A DNA stretch of 64,000 nt from Apostichopus japonicus (taxonomy: Eukaryota > Echinodermata > Holothuroidea > Aspidochirotida > Stichopodidae): the NCBI RefSeq assembly GCF_037975245.1, contig NC_092569.1:20701001-20765000 (forward strand), in the 5' to 3' direction. The translations under genes were made by a program, and so were the position numbers. How positions within the stretch are numbered: position 1 is the first letter of the stretch; each line of letters opens with the position of its first letter. The notes beneath the pieces are model-generated. The model did not search any database, was not told the DNA's origin, and worked only from the letters and a program-made list of their open reading frames with translations. Of this stretch, positions 1 to 11,265 are shown in pieces.

Positions 1-1087
1 TCTAATTAGCATTTTGAAATGGGGTCTTATATGATAGGAAATGATAACAAGTAAAAGTAAAGTCTTTATTATCACACAGGACACTTTTCGCGATCGATTA
101 TACTGTTGCCTGCTGGTAAATATCATTTAAAATTTCTAAAACTGTCATGAGATCGTTGATTGATGTTGAATGACAATGAATGTATGCAAAAAGATCAATA
201 TAAATGAGAGCACATTCATGTTTTTTTCCTAGAGCTAGAAAAGAACAATCGATAAAGCATATTGTTCTATAAGCTTGGAAAATCAAGACGGCTGACAGCC
301 TTCCTAGTCATATGAGTCTCTTCTAACGTATTTATGGCGGATTGCTTGACAGTATCTCCCATAAAATCTATCTTAATGTTAGTGTGCATTGATGATAAAA
401 TAAGCTATGACAAACACATTACAAAGTTCATGGCTAACGTAGTAAATGGTAAACAATGTATATTATATATGTATATTGTATAGATAGATTTTTTTCTCCC
501 CAATCTTCAAATATATATATTAGTATGTTTTGTCATTTCCTTCTTTTCTAGAGCTAGCTCATTTCCTTAATGATTATAAAACATATATACAAACTAAAAA
601 ATATAACATGTATCTATGGTAGATGTTGAAGTCAAAATTAACTAAATTTAATATAATTTCTTACATCTGACTACTGACTCTTTTGCAACGCAATCGATAA
701 TTAAAATTCAATATTTACCTTCTCTTTATCCTTATCTTGTGATAGGAGGGTGTAGAAGCCTTGTCAACTACAATTTTGAATTATAATAATTATAATCTGC
801 TGGTTTGGCAAAATTAAAGACGCAACCCACATTGTCACGATGAGGTGTTGTATAAACGAACCTTGAGTGATAAGCTTTTATTTACAATTCTTTATAAGCT
901 TAGCTTGTAGTGCTTTCATTATATAACCTGATGATGCATGTTCTTTAAGGAAAATTGTCACGATCCTCTCCAATCCTCTTTCTGGCTTCTAGCGATTACT
1001 ATTAGACATACATTGAGCAATATTTGTAAGGTCCATGGCGTAACGACTTCAAGGCAGATATGGTCGTTAACCTCTGTTAGTACAGCC
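1..1087. other. 3' flank of gene A; spacer duplicated elsewhere
   Basis: No gene seen. Positions 1-350 are clearly alike to 58525-58872 (same words in the same order, for example around the repeated text at 220-300). Positions about 700-1080 resemble 23760-24250, the 3' flank of gene B. Open frames here are short and unconvincing. A possible polyadenylation signal on the minus strand (AATAAA, complement of 877-882) lies about 205 bases after the gene A stop. Confidence 0.6.
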
Positions 1088-1338
1088 TCATAAGGGCTTA
1101 ATTTTCATATGCACTGCTACAACAGAACAGTTGTATTCGAGAGTATTTCTTTGAAACAAACATATTCCAGTATCCCAAGGGCCACCGTAGATTCCATTCA
1201 ACATAATAGCATGACAACCATTGAACCACCAGCCGCCGGGATGGAATTCACTAATAGCACAATTTTGAATAACTAAGTCATTGTCCTGATCGTAGGTAGT
1301 AAATTTCATATCCCGATGGTAATCCATGTAGTCATAAT
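1088..1338 (-). CDS. Gene A exon 10: FBG C-terminus and stop
   Basis: 251 nt. Carries TYDQDND, GGWWFNGCHAIMLNG, an extra Cys pair (GICLF and YNCSV) and the end MKIKPL, followed by TGA. Confidence 0.9.
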
Positions 1339-4300
1339 CTGTTTGATATAAAAAGAGAGTTTTTATACTAAGCTTCTTTAAAAATTCATAGGAAGACTTT
1401 TTACAAACTTATCCATTTCTTTTTACAGTTATTGTTACAGGCTAACTGAAAAAAAAACACAGATATGTCATATACTTTTCGGATGCAGTCTAAATGCTTC
1501 CTGTAGCCTAGACAAGCATGAAACCTCAATTTAGCATTGTGTACCTTTCAATTTTAGTTGAAGTATCCCAAGAACTTCGTTAGCATTTGCATATTAGTAA
1601 TTCCCCTTCGCACTCTTTCAAGTGTTTTAAGAGGTCTTGACAAATATGCTATGGCATTAAGAACAAACAACTATACATTTTACATTCAGTCAACAAAACC
1701 ATACCAAATTGAACTTGTCAGAGGCAGGTGATATTCGCGGAAAAATACGTACCAAAGCTCCCTGTGTAACTTCCAAGCGTTATCTCGTATTTTGTTGCCT
1801 CGGAGCTAATTCTAAAAAGATTGTAATGAAGATATTCACTGGCATCATTGGTGGTGTTGAACCAAATTTCAATTCTGAGTTGATGATCTCTCTCAGCTGA
1901 TATGACATGTATTTTCTCATTTCCAAGCCAGAAACTAGAATTGAGATCGCCAAATCCATCTCTGTAGGTTATCCAATCATTGAAAAATGACACAGAAGCA
2001 TCAACTCGCTTCTGAAACAGCTGTATAAAAAATAACCGCTTGTTTTAGAACGATACACAAGTTGAATATGTACAGTTTAACTGAAGGTGACAAGAGTTGC
2101 CTCTGGAAGAGATCTCATCATTGCTGAAATGAGTTTATGCGACGACGAAAGAATTGGGAAGACTTCATGATAATTAAGAAAAAACAAGGTTTGCAGAAGT
2201 TACTCAAGTGACGAACGTTTGGTATCGCTGGTCGAAATTTGACCCAGAGCGTAATATAAAGGGACTTATGCCGTCATTTAGTGAAGAATTTTGTTTGTAA
2301 AATGAGCGGCTAGTAGTAGCTTTGGGAACAATCTAAGATGGTAGTTAAAGATCGAAATATAAGTGAATGTTAGATTAAGTGGAATATAATCAACATCAGC
2401 GTCTTGTTTGCATGATCACAGGGTAATAGCAACTCCGCGGTTTAATTAGTAAGAGGACAGGAACATAACAGCGTGCAGCCACGTACACTGAAAATGTCGT
2501 CCAGCAATAGTGTTACAGACGTATGGGATAATATTAATAATATAAAAGAAAAAGCATCTGCAAAGGAACATTTACGAGTTATGGGAAATGTGAAATGACA
2601 AGTGTCTTGGTTTCGTGAAGAAAACTTACCATCCAACCACCTTTGCAATAAACTTGGAAAGGTCCATGTGCCCAAGAAGGCGGATGTATCAAATAAATGC
2701 CTTCTTCGGTGGACAAACCATTATAAACATCCTGACAGTTTGTGATTACTTGACAAGTCGTACCATTTCCCCAGTAGCCCTCTTTACATTCGCAAGATGA
2801 ACTTTGAACTTGTTTCTGGCATGTTGCATTATGACTGCAGGAGTATTCTTTACAGTGGAGAACATCATTTTCACATGTGCAACGTCTTGTGCAGTTTAAG
2901 TTAACATGCGATGATCCGTTCTGTGCAGAAATGTTAATAATTACAAGCAATGGGAAGATGAAGCTGTGCTGAAACGAGATTTTATTCAACGGCTGATATT
3001 GAATAATACGTCAGCGGAAAATGTAATTTCATATTAATTGTCTTTTTCAATCTAAATGTAATTGTAAAAATCTTTTCTGGTTTACCAAACGTTGGGACTG
3101 TCACACAAAACCATGAGAAAACAGAATTGTAATATAATTGCATGTCCTATATAAGGTAATGTTTCTGACCAACTTAAAGCTATCATGATAGTGAACTCCA
3201 AATGCAAATAAAATCAACCTTTTACACCAATAACGTTTAAAATGAATCTCCTTTTCTTATATCTATATCGCAAAAGGTTAAGGGGAACTTTTTCAACGCA
3301 ATCTGTACAGCTACATGAACAAAACATGTGCTTGCTATTTTATTTGTTGGTAGTGATGATATATAAGCTCTCAAACACATCTTCGTAGTTAAGGAAGTCT
3401 TGACATATCAGGAAAAATCACAACTGTCGAGTTGTGTGAAAATACCGAAATGACTCCTGTGGGCGAGAGGTAACACCCGCATTCTTCCAACGGTATGCAT
3501 GCTCCATCTCTGATTTGGAATCCATCTGGACATACGCACGTATAACCCGGTTCATCATTACAGCTCTTAAAACACCCATGGAGTCCTTCGGGATCATCGC
3601 ACGTAGTTTGGCATGAACAGTTCATCCATATCATGTTGGAAGGACAGGATTCTGAAGTATCATGAAATGTTCAATTCGGCCGTTGCAACAAGTGCTCTTA
3701 ACTATGAATACAACATCGTGACGGTTCTTTCAAATACTCATTTGGCCAAAGGTTTACAAAAATGAGAAATCCCTAGTTGATGTTTCTATATGCTATAGTT
3801 TCACCACTTGACTATGTATTGTCAGAGTGTTTCTAGCAAGTGTATTTTCAATCTAACCAAAGGTACTCTAACATATTGCGTAGAGTACGTATTGTGAGTG
3901 GTAGTTTGATTGGTGTGGCTATTTGAAATATTCTGATTGAAATATGAAACTAAGCTATCAAATATCTAGATACGTTATTGTAAATACCGTCTTATCGTTT
4001 ACACTTCATGTAATAGAGATACGGTAGAAACGTTAAACACTCGGGCAGTAGACTATTCACATATATCATAATATTTCTTACAATTTTGTCTACAATTTTG
4101 AACTGTAGAAATGTAGGCTTAATAGCATAGAGTTTTATATTACCTGTTGTAGGTGTCCGTGTTGTTGATACTTCATTTCTACGTGTAGTTGCTATGGTCG
4201 ATGACGGGTCAACGGTTGACATAAATAATTGCTTTTTATTCATAGATCGTGTTGTTTCATGTAAAATTCTCTCAGATAGCAAGTGACCTGTTGAGGACAT

Positions 4301-7142
4301 CGATGTTGTTGAAAATTCCTTTTTGTTGATAGTTGTCATTTTATCGGTTGACTGAAGCAACATTGTTTCATCTGTGGAGTACATGTTTGTACTTTTTCAT
4401 TGAATATGTTGTTGATCAAATGATAAATATCAAATTTTCTGATATTTCTAATAATCACAAATATAAAAGTTATAAGTGGACCTAAATATATTGTTGGTCC
4501 CGAGATAATTCAAAGCTAGACACATGAATGCGAACGTCAAATACTTAAATAGCAATGTTACAAGATTTTTTTTATTGATCCAAGCAACGTTACACCAACT
4601 ACATATGATGTTTACGTCAACAAGGATATTATTCTGTTTTATCAATATAAATGGTTCAGATTGACTCAATCCTGATAAAAAAAATACACCATATGTTACA
4701 TATACACCATATCTCTTTACCTGCTGTAGGCATCACTGTTGTTGACACCAAAGTCTCGAATCGCGTTGTCAATTCATTAGTTGACGGTGATATTCTCATC
4801 CCATCTGTTGAGTACACTGTAGTTGCTGATTGGTCACTCATATCCGTTCCCAATGTACTAATTGTATCTATAAACGAAACAGCGAAGGTGAGCTTTACAG
4901 TATGCATTGAAGTTCCGTTTTTTTTTTTATAATATATGCAAAACACATTACTTGATTTGTCTCAATGAACTTTACATAATATGATAGAAGAATCGGAACT
5001 AACTAACATTATTGTGCTAATCCATATAATCAGCTGTATTACTTTTTTATCCAGTAAACTAATTGTGACTTCTCTCATCTGTAAACGAAATGTTCAGTGT
5101 AAGCTGTTGTTCAATCGTTTTCAATATATGTTAACTCTTTAACATATGTAAACTAAGATAAATCTACATCAACTTTAACATGTTGGAAAAAAAATGTAAA
5201 CAGACTAAAGAACTAATATTGTCCTTTGCTAGTTGCTAAGACGAACATTTAAAATGCATCAGCATTTGAAAGGTGCATGTGAACATGTGAAGTTTCAAAC
5301 GAAACATTTATTGTATATTAAATTGGTTAAAATTCTTACACCTAAATATTACAATACTAGACAAAATATATGAAGAGAAGGGAATTACAAGTAAGCATCA
5401 CGTTACCTGTTGGGACCACCGATGATTTTTGAACTTCATTTTTGCTGGTGGTTGTCATTTTATTGGTTGACCGAAGCAATGTTGTTTCATCTATTGAGTA
5501 CATGGTTGTGAATAGTAATTCACTCGGTGTTGTTGCTAGTTTGTTTGGCAAATCATATATTGAATTAATGACAAAATATCACATTTTTTAAATATTGTAA
5601 AGAATTACATAAAGTTTTAATTGATCACGTAATATATTTTTAATCTCGAAATAAGTCAAAACTATACACGAATGGGCGTTATCATGCGTTTGTAAAATAT
5701 GTAAATAAGAATATTAACACACGACGTTACTTATTTTGTATAAGTCCAAGTAACGGTAGACCAACTACTTCTTGACAACATAATAAAGATGAGTATCATC
5801 TGTTTTATGTGGGATTCAGATACTGAGAAACGACATCATATGTTATCACGTTACCTGTTTTAGGCATCACTGTTGTCATTTCATCAGCTGACGGTGATAT
5901 TCTCATCCCATCTGTTGAGTACACTGTAGTTGCTGATTGGTCACTCATATCCGTTCCCAATGTACTTATTGTTTCTATAAACGAAACATCAAAGATGTGC
6001 GGTAATAATATGCACTGAGGTTCTTTGTTCTTTATCTCAGGTGTATTTAGATTCAAAATACATTACTTCATCTATCTGAATGTACCCTACATAATCTGAT
6101 AGAAAAATTAGAAAAAAAAACTCAAATGACATTATTGTTTTAAAGCATTTAATCGGTATTGCGTTGGAATCTATTAACCGAATTTTATAACAGAATTTAC
6201 CTCGTTGGTCTTGTTCACCACCTGCGTTCTTCATCATTAAATCTTCAAATTCGCAAAGACCTGAGAAAAGAAAATGAAAGTGAGTTATCAAGTAGCGATG
6301 AAACTGAAAGTTTGCAAAGATCAGATATAGATAAAATTGAAAAGCAGTGTATACCGATAACAAATACAAGCATATAGCCTAATGGTGTTAATGATCATAT
6401 AGTAACAAATTAATGTCAATGGTATCACATCGGGCTTTCGTCCAAAAAATTAAAAAGTAAAAGTAAAGAGAGGTTGTATTATTCTTTCTTGCGTTAAAAT
6501 TGTGATATTGCTATCTTTGTGACTGATGGTGTTGTGGTCGTCTGTGTTCATTTCTCCATTTAACACGTTTTATTGCTAAATTAATGTCCTCTAGAATAAT
6601 ACTGACGATTGGTAATATCGATTTTTTACAGTATTTTAGAATAAGATATCATTTTGGTAGTAGACTGTCATGCGTCGGTTGGAATTTAAAAAAAGTTCGT
6701 GTATTCCGATATTACACTATCAGGGCCTATTAGATTATATTAACCATGTCTTTCTCGCCACTCTCATATGAACATTTACTGAAAGAGAATACAATATGGT
6801 TGAATAATATGTGGGTTCAAAATATCCCACGACCTTATCAAAATTATCTTAATTTGGGAATAAGAATCGCTATGACCTTTGACATGATGAACTTATAGTC
6901 ACTGTGATTACGCAAGTGCCATTTATTATGAGGAAGTTTCGCCGTGTTTAGCAATGGCATAACACATGAATTATTCATTAATTGCACTGCAATTAATACT
7001 ATCTTAACCTTAAGTAATTAGATTGTACTAAAATGATAATTTCGTTTTGTTACTTACCCATCGCTATCACGAAATCGATGTTCTGCCTAATCAGTAATCC
7101 AGCAAGAAAGATGTAGGTCCATTTAACAAGGCAATTAGCCAT
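1088..7142 (-). CDS. Gene A: secreted TIL-EGF-fibrinogen-domain protein with Ser/Thr-rich stalk
   Basis: Ten coding exons on the minus strand: 7142-7058, 6260-6201, 5974-5855, 5490-5407, 4867-4721, 4371-4144, 3651-3446, 2920-2630, 2020-1753, 1338-1088. All boundaries are GT/AG and the sum is 1740 nt, giving 579 aa and a TGA stop. Residues 1-28 are a signal peptide starting MANCLVKW; 29-241 a Ser/Thr-rich stalk; 242-310 a TIL domain; 311-407 a TILa-like segment, an EGF module with GYWGNG, and the start of FBG; 408-579 the rest of FBG, with GFGDL, FWLGNE, the calcium-loop motif TYDQDND and the pocket motif GGWWFNGCH. FBG families bind acetylated or sugar ligands, and TIL and EGF are extracellular modules, so a secreted recognition or adhesion role is inferred. 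Alternative splicing of stalk exons cannot be excluded. Exons were predicted by eye with no transcript support. Confidence 0.82.
1753..2020 (-). CDS. Gene A exon 9: FBG middle
   Basis: 268 nt, phase 0 to 1. Begins LFQKRVDASVSFF and carries GFGDLNSSFWLGNEKIH, the most conserved FBG block. Donor GTACGT. Confidence 0.9.
2630..2920 (-). CDS. Gene A exon 8: TILa-like segment, EGF module, start of FBG
   Basis: 291 nt, phase 0-0. Order: CTRRCTC segment, EGF module (CSHNATC, CECKEGYWGNGTTC), then FBG start with NCQDVYNG and VYCKGGW. Confidence 0.87.
3446..3651 (-). CDS. Gene A exon 7: TIL domain
   Basis: 206 nt, phase 1 to 0. Eleven cysteines including MNCSCQTTC, CVCPDGF and EECGCY, which is the usual TIL spacing. 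Ends GVIS at the donor, and the next exon begins NGSS, matching the TIL to TILa junction known from zonadhesin-like proteins. Confidence 0.85.
4144..4371 (-). CDS. Gene A exon 6: long Ser/Thr-rich stalk, two units
   Basis: 228 nt, phase 1-1. It begins DETMLLQSTDKMTT like exon 4 and continues into a second unit (LHETTRSMNKKQLF) that resembles the start of gene B stalk exons. It looks like two former exons read through as one. Confidence 0.72.
4721..4867 (-). CDS. Gene A exon 5: Ser/Thr-rich stalk
   Basis: 147 nt, phase 1-1, with STLGTDMSDQSATT and STDGMRISPSTNELTT. Homologous to the second half of gene B exons at 28612 and 29637. Confidence 0.75.
5407..5490 (-). CDS. Gene A exon 4: Ser/Thr-rich stalk
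   Basis: 84 nt, phase 1-1, with LLRSTNKMTTTSKNE and a GTAACG donor. Gene B carries two dead copies of this exon of identical length. Confidence 0.75.
5855..5974 (-). CDS. Gene A exon 3: Ser/Thr-rich stalk
   Basis: 120 nt, phase 1-1, with STDGMRISPSADEMTT. Nearly the same sequence as exon 5 over its first two thirds, then shortened, so the two are duplicates. Confidence 0.75.
6201..6260 (-). CDS. Gene A exon 2: short acidic exon with one Cys
   Basis: 60 nt, phase 1-1, encodes a 20-residue acidic segment containing LCEFEDLMMKNAGG. Acceptor TTTTCTCAG and donor GTAAAT. It sits where gene B has a 32-residue exon with three cysteines. Confidence 0.65.
7058..7142 (-). CDS. Gene A exon 1: signal peptide
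   Basis: ATG at 7142-7140 is followed by 28 codons with a hydrophobic core (YIFLAGLLI), ending phase 1 at a GTAAGT donor. The ATG follows a GAAG context like that of gene B. The matching exon of gene C also ends in AMG at the donor. Confidence 0.75.
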
Positions 7143-8459
7143 CTTCGAGTTGAAATAAATGTTCAGTACTCTTACAAGCTCAAACCAATAGTATTCTAAC
7201 CAGATGAGCTAGATCGTATCTAAAGTCGCAAACAGTTACCAGATAGAACTGTCTATTACAAATTTTATGCCAACCTCATTCGGTAATAAATATGAAATAA
7301 ATATGTAATTAAAGCAATAAATGTTTACTCCGCCGAATTCGATATTACAGCCTGCTGTTTTGCCATTTTAAGCACAAACAGGTTTATTAGTGACACTATA
7401 TTGTAAGGAAAAAAATTGTGCCACAGGAAATTTGTCAATTAGGTAGAGAATAAATATTCATTTAGGTTAAATTTCACATCTTTGTTCAAGAAAAGAGGGT
7501 AGTTTATGTCATTAAAGAAATTCGATACACTTTTGAAAATACAAAGCGCATATGAATTTAACAGGTAACATTACTTGGTAATGTTATTTGAAGCTTTAAC
7601 GATTCATAATTTGGAACAATTGTTGAGTATGTCTAGTAAATATACATGTTACTGCTTCCTCTGAAATCTTCTTCCAATGAAGTTGGGAAAATTGCTTTTT
7701 AATAAACTTTGCCCAAAAAACATTTCTTTCAATGTTAAATATCACATATAGTGCATGGCCATTGACGTCACACTAGCCCCGCCCCAAAAAAAAAAACGGT
7801 GAATATTATATTGGGAACATAATTATTAGATCCAGGGCATGTCGTGGCAGCATTAATTGCTTTATATCATTGAGTTGCAGTTGATCAATATAATTGCCCA
7901 AGAAAAACTGAGCGTACCTCTCAGTGATTCAGCTATCGACCGCTACTGTCGGAAAATCCCACGACAAGGTTGCTCTTCTCGTTAAACTTATTGCATACCA
8001 AAGCAGCCCTTAATTGTGAATGCCAGACGTAAGCTAAAGTCTACGTGATTGTAATTTCTGACAACCTGGCCCATCAAAACTAATCTCTGCTGAACAAAAC
8101 TCAAAAGTTACGGGAAGTATATCGATGTTGACCTTGGGTCGGCAGGATCATTGCCATGATAAAGTCTGCAGATGATCACCAGTCTAAAGTTGTTGTTTCT
8201 GGTACTCGTGACTTAGCTGTGAGGTGTTATTATTAATACTTTTTAACGCCATGACTAAGTCAGAATTATCAAATTCCATTTTTTTAATTGTTATAATCGT
8301 TCTTTTTATATTGGAAAATGTACTTACGTTATTGCTGTGTTAGTTCATGCAATCAGCTACACATTCTTCTGGCAACAAATTGTTTATCATTTTGTCTATA
8401 CCAGTTTTACGGACGTAACTAATAATATTGATGGACTAGCCACACTAGTAATGACTTAA
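7143..8459. other. Upstream region of gene A, no gene seen
   Basis: No open frame with a recognisable product. A CCAAT-type word on the minus strand lies about 45 bases above the ATG, and no clear TATA box is seen. A CRE-like and GC-box pair is listed separately at 7760-7791. Confidence 0.5.
7760..7791. promoter_or_regulatory. CRE-like TGACGTCA next to a GC box
   Basis: The palindrome TGACGTCA is followed by ccccgcccc within about 20 bases, some 620 bases upstream of the gene A ATG. These match CREB/ATF and Sp1-type sites by sequence only. They could equally be part of an old repeat. Confidence 0.25.
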
Positions 8460-8828
8460 CTGCAAATGAATTTGTCAATGTCTTTCCTGTAAATGAGAAT
8501 TGTGAGCCTTCTATTCTTCATATAAATGCACGCAGTCTTTACAAAAAATATTGACTCAATTAACAATATGCTGAAGCACTTTGGGAGTTCACCTAATTTG
8601 TTTGCAATATGAGAAAGTTTGATCAATAGCACAACATTATACGAATTGTATATTATTGATGGATATAACTTTGTTCATAACGTTATGATTGATAGAAAGG
8701 AGAGGGGCGTGGCTATTTACGTTAAAAGTAATATTAGTTTTGTAAACAGGGATGAACTCAGTACGCACCTCAATAATGACTCTGATCATATTTTCATTGA
8801 GGTATCATCGTACGTTATAAGGACAGAA
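8460..8828 (+). mobile_element. LINE endonuclease N-terminal fragment (Jockey/CR1-like)
   Basis: Translated pieces contain SILHINARSLYKN, the usual start of the EEP endonuclease in Jockey-superclass LINEs, then RGVAIYVKSNI and HIFIEV. In-frame stops and a shift occur near 8550-8610, so it is dead. It ends abruptly at 8828. Confidence 0.65.
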
Positions 8829-8830
8829 TA

Positions 8831-9048
8831 AAAAATAAAAAAAAGTTCATCTCAAAGTGTCGCCCTAGTAACAGGTCTCCAAACCGTGATATAAGATGAA
8901 ATAGGTTCACACGACCGTTTGCGTCCAGTTGTGTGATGATCGCCGCACAGGCGTGAAACTCGGGTAACAACATGCTTTTAATTATCGTATAGGTATACTA
9001 TATTACGTACTTGTACATCGAGCACCTTTGCAGCAGGAATTCAACACC

Positions 9049-9050
<2 letters not shown>
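8831..9050. repeat. Dispersed repeat ending in a TA tract
   Basis: Positions 8935-9050 resemble 22880-23010: both run from a 'gcatgaaactcg'-type word to a 'gcagcaggaa' word. In the second copy the TA tract lies on the other side. No gene. Confidence 0.45.
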
Positions 9051-9051
<1 letters not shown>

Positions 9052-9092
<41 letters not shown>

Positions 9093-9113
9093 AATTCAAC
9101 ACCTGAATCTGTG

Positions 9114-9200
<87 letters not shown>
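9052..9200. repeat. (TA)n microsatellite, split by a short duplicate
   Basis: Two long TA runs at 9052-9090 and 9115-9200. The word gaattcaacacctgaat lies before both, so the flank itself was duplicated. Reading frames across it (poly Ile-Tyr) are artefacts. Confidence 0.95.
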
Positions 9201-9201
<1 letters not shown>

Positions 9202-9397
9202 CTGCAATGTTCGGAGGCAGGGTATCGTTTTTGTTGTTGATATTACTAAAACGTAAGCGACACCGAGAGACTGTTTCACCTACATAATTGCCCTTTTCAC
9301 AAAGAACGTCGCAATATATTATGTAAATGGCATTGCTAGTATCACAAGAGAAGGAAGAGGGTCTTAGACCATTGTCAACATTGGGAATTTCAAACAC
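9200..9397 (-). mobile_element. Penelope-like element fragment, GIY-YIG domain
   Basis: The minus-strand frame reads FSCDTSNAIYIIYCDVLC followed by [15 protein letters not shown]. The paired IY...YVGET motifs with nearby cysteines match the GIY-YIG endonuclease of Penelope-like retroelements. The fragment stops at the TA microsatellite. No reverse transcriptase domain is seen next to it. Confidence 0.6.
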
Positions 9398-9813
9398 AAT
9401 ACCCGGGGTAACACGGGGGTAAATCTGACACCCAGGTTTTCCGCTACGGAAATTACCGGTGGAGGTGGAAACTCAGGTAAGAAAGTTTGGAGGAAGTGAA
9501 TTGAAATCTGAGGTTGGGGGGCTGACGAAAAGCTAGCATGGGGTTTACCTTAAAGGATTTCCTACAGACTAATCGTCTATGAATGACGCAAACCCTGTTT
9601 GATAGAGCTCATAAAGGATATGATGAGCAGTTTATTATTTCTTTTCGCTTATCTTGAAACGTCCATATCATTGCTTTCAGCCGTGTCTTAATCTTTTTTG
9701 ACAAATCTAAAACATGTTACATTAAAAGGAGGATATTTCAATATATTATGATGTTACAGATCGTAAATCTCTACACACGTGTACAATACCTAAGGTGCTC
9801 CAAACAAAATTTC
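9398..9813. other. No gene seen
   Basis: Unrecognised sequence between the Penelope-like fragment and the orphan TIL exon. Confidence 0.4.
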
Positions 9814-9979
9814 TTATGGATGTATGCATGCTCCATCTCTGATTAAGAATCCATCTGGATAAACACACAAACAATTTGTTTCATCATCACACCTCTTAAA
9901 ACAAACATTGAGTCCGTCGAGATTATCGCACGTAGTTTGGCATGAACAGTTCATCCTATCATATTGGTTGGACAGGATT
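9814..9979 (-). pseudogene. Orphan TIL exon of the gene A/B family
   Basis: Minus strand encodes MNCSCQTTC, CVYPDGFLIRDGACI, very close to exon 7 of gene A. A one-base loss after the acceptor shifts frame (gene A has TGG where this copy has GG), and the frame ends in TAA where gene A continues to CGCY. No matching EGF or FBG exon follows downstream on the minus strand. Confidence 0.75.
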
Positions 9980-11170
9980 CTGAGGTGTAATGAAATGTAG
10001 TTGACAGTCGAAACAATTGTTCTTAAGCATGGATTCAACAACGTGCAGTTTCTTTCAAATGCTCACCTAGCAACATGTTTAAACAAGAGCATCAATGACG
10101 CAGTATCTCAATACTGGAAGTTCTAATTTCGATACCTAGTTTCATATGTTTGCTCTGACTCTACAATTATCAATATCAATCATGGTACAACAAAAACAGA
10201 ACTTGCATTTACGCTACTTTGTCACGAAAAGTCTCTGCAGGTTACACTTTATCCTGCGAGTGTTGCCTTTAGCGCCCATTGCCTGTTTGTCGAGAGAACG
10301 GCGTTGCAAGGTTTAGTAAAGTCATAGAATATTTAAGAACTTGATTTTTATGTGGTACCCTTCATCTTGGGTCAGTTTCTGTTGGACTTTTTGGTCATAT
10401 AGTTTATGATGTATCAGGTTCCTAGACATCAATCAGCTTATCTTCGTGATGAATTGAAAAGTATTTATGGATACGTGAAATGTACATCTTATGTAGGAAC
10501 TTCTTGTTAATTTTTCTTCACACTGGTGAATATGAATGTACGATTTAGTGCAAAAGAATATAACAGGAATGTGTTTTTTTCAAGGTTAATCAAAGTTTAT
10601 TGAATCAAGGCAATGAATGAAATGGCGTGAAAAGTACTGAATTAAATTAAGAAGTCCAAAAAGTTACTATATCCCAAGTGCCCACATAGGAGAATTCAAC
10701 CTGCAGATGCAGAAAGAGTCCTGAAAATGAAAGAAAACAAAAATAAATGTTAACAGAACGTTGGATAATAGGAGACAATATACAAAGTCACATGACGAAT
10801 GACTTCACATTGCTTTTAAATGAACAAGCCCATATTACATAACACGTTGTAGAGGAACTTGTAAATGCATTTTCTCTCTGAAAATGTCAGAAACATACAG
10901 CATTACAGGGTGAAGAACTTCGAAACAAAGTGAAATATGCACATGCACAACCAAAAACCAACCAAACACTGTACGAAAATTCAGTGCACACTTATCTATT
11001 GGGCAAAGTAGAGAACCAATGTTCACTTGTCATTGACTCGACCAACCTGTAATGTAGCCTACAGTGACTTAATCCAGAATTAGCAGGTGGGCCTATGTAT
11101 CTGGGTACACCGGATAACATCACACAAGCGTAAAACTATACTAAGAACTAACCAGAGCCAACCAAGGAAG
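9980..11170. other. No gene seen
   Basis: Its first part resembles the intron just above the gene A TIL exon. The rest is AT-rich with only short frames that match nothing I know. Confidence 0.4.
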
Positions 11171-11173
11171 TAC

Positions 11174-11262
11174 TAGGGTTGGGCGATATTTGCTTTTTAA
11201 CGTCACGATAAATAGTTAAAAATTTATCGCGATATTGCGCGATATTGCGCGATATTATCGCT
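11174..11262 (+). repeat. Terminal arm of a DNA-transposon-like repeat
   Basis: Begins tagggttgggcgatatt and carries three gcgatattgc units. Its inverse (gcccaaaccta) is at 18228-18239. The 'TAGGGYTGGGCGATA' type of end is familiar from DNA-transposon-derived repeats in animals. No matching 8-bp target duplication was found. Confidence 0.4.
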
Positions 11263-11265
11263 ATC

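Noticed and set aside
2579-2629. Extension of the EGF exon frame past 2630
   Set aside because: A GTAAGT donor at 2629 lies exactly where the FBG domain should continue in the next exon; the following residues do not fit FBG.
2921-2989. Upstream ATG and hydrophobic stretch as a separate signal peptide for a short EGF-FBG protein
   Set aside because: The stretch is the polypyrimidine tract and acceptor of exon 8, as shown by the same boundary in gene C at 45520. An alternative promoter is not excluded but not supported.
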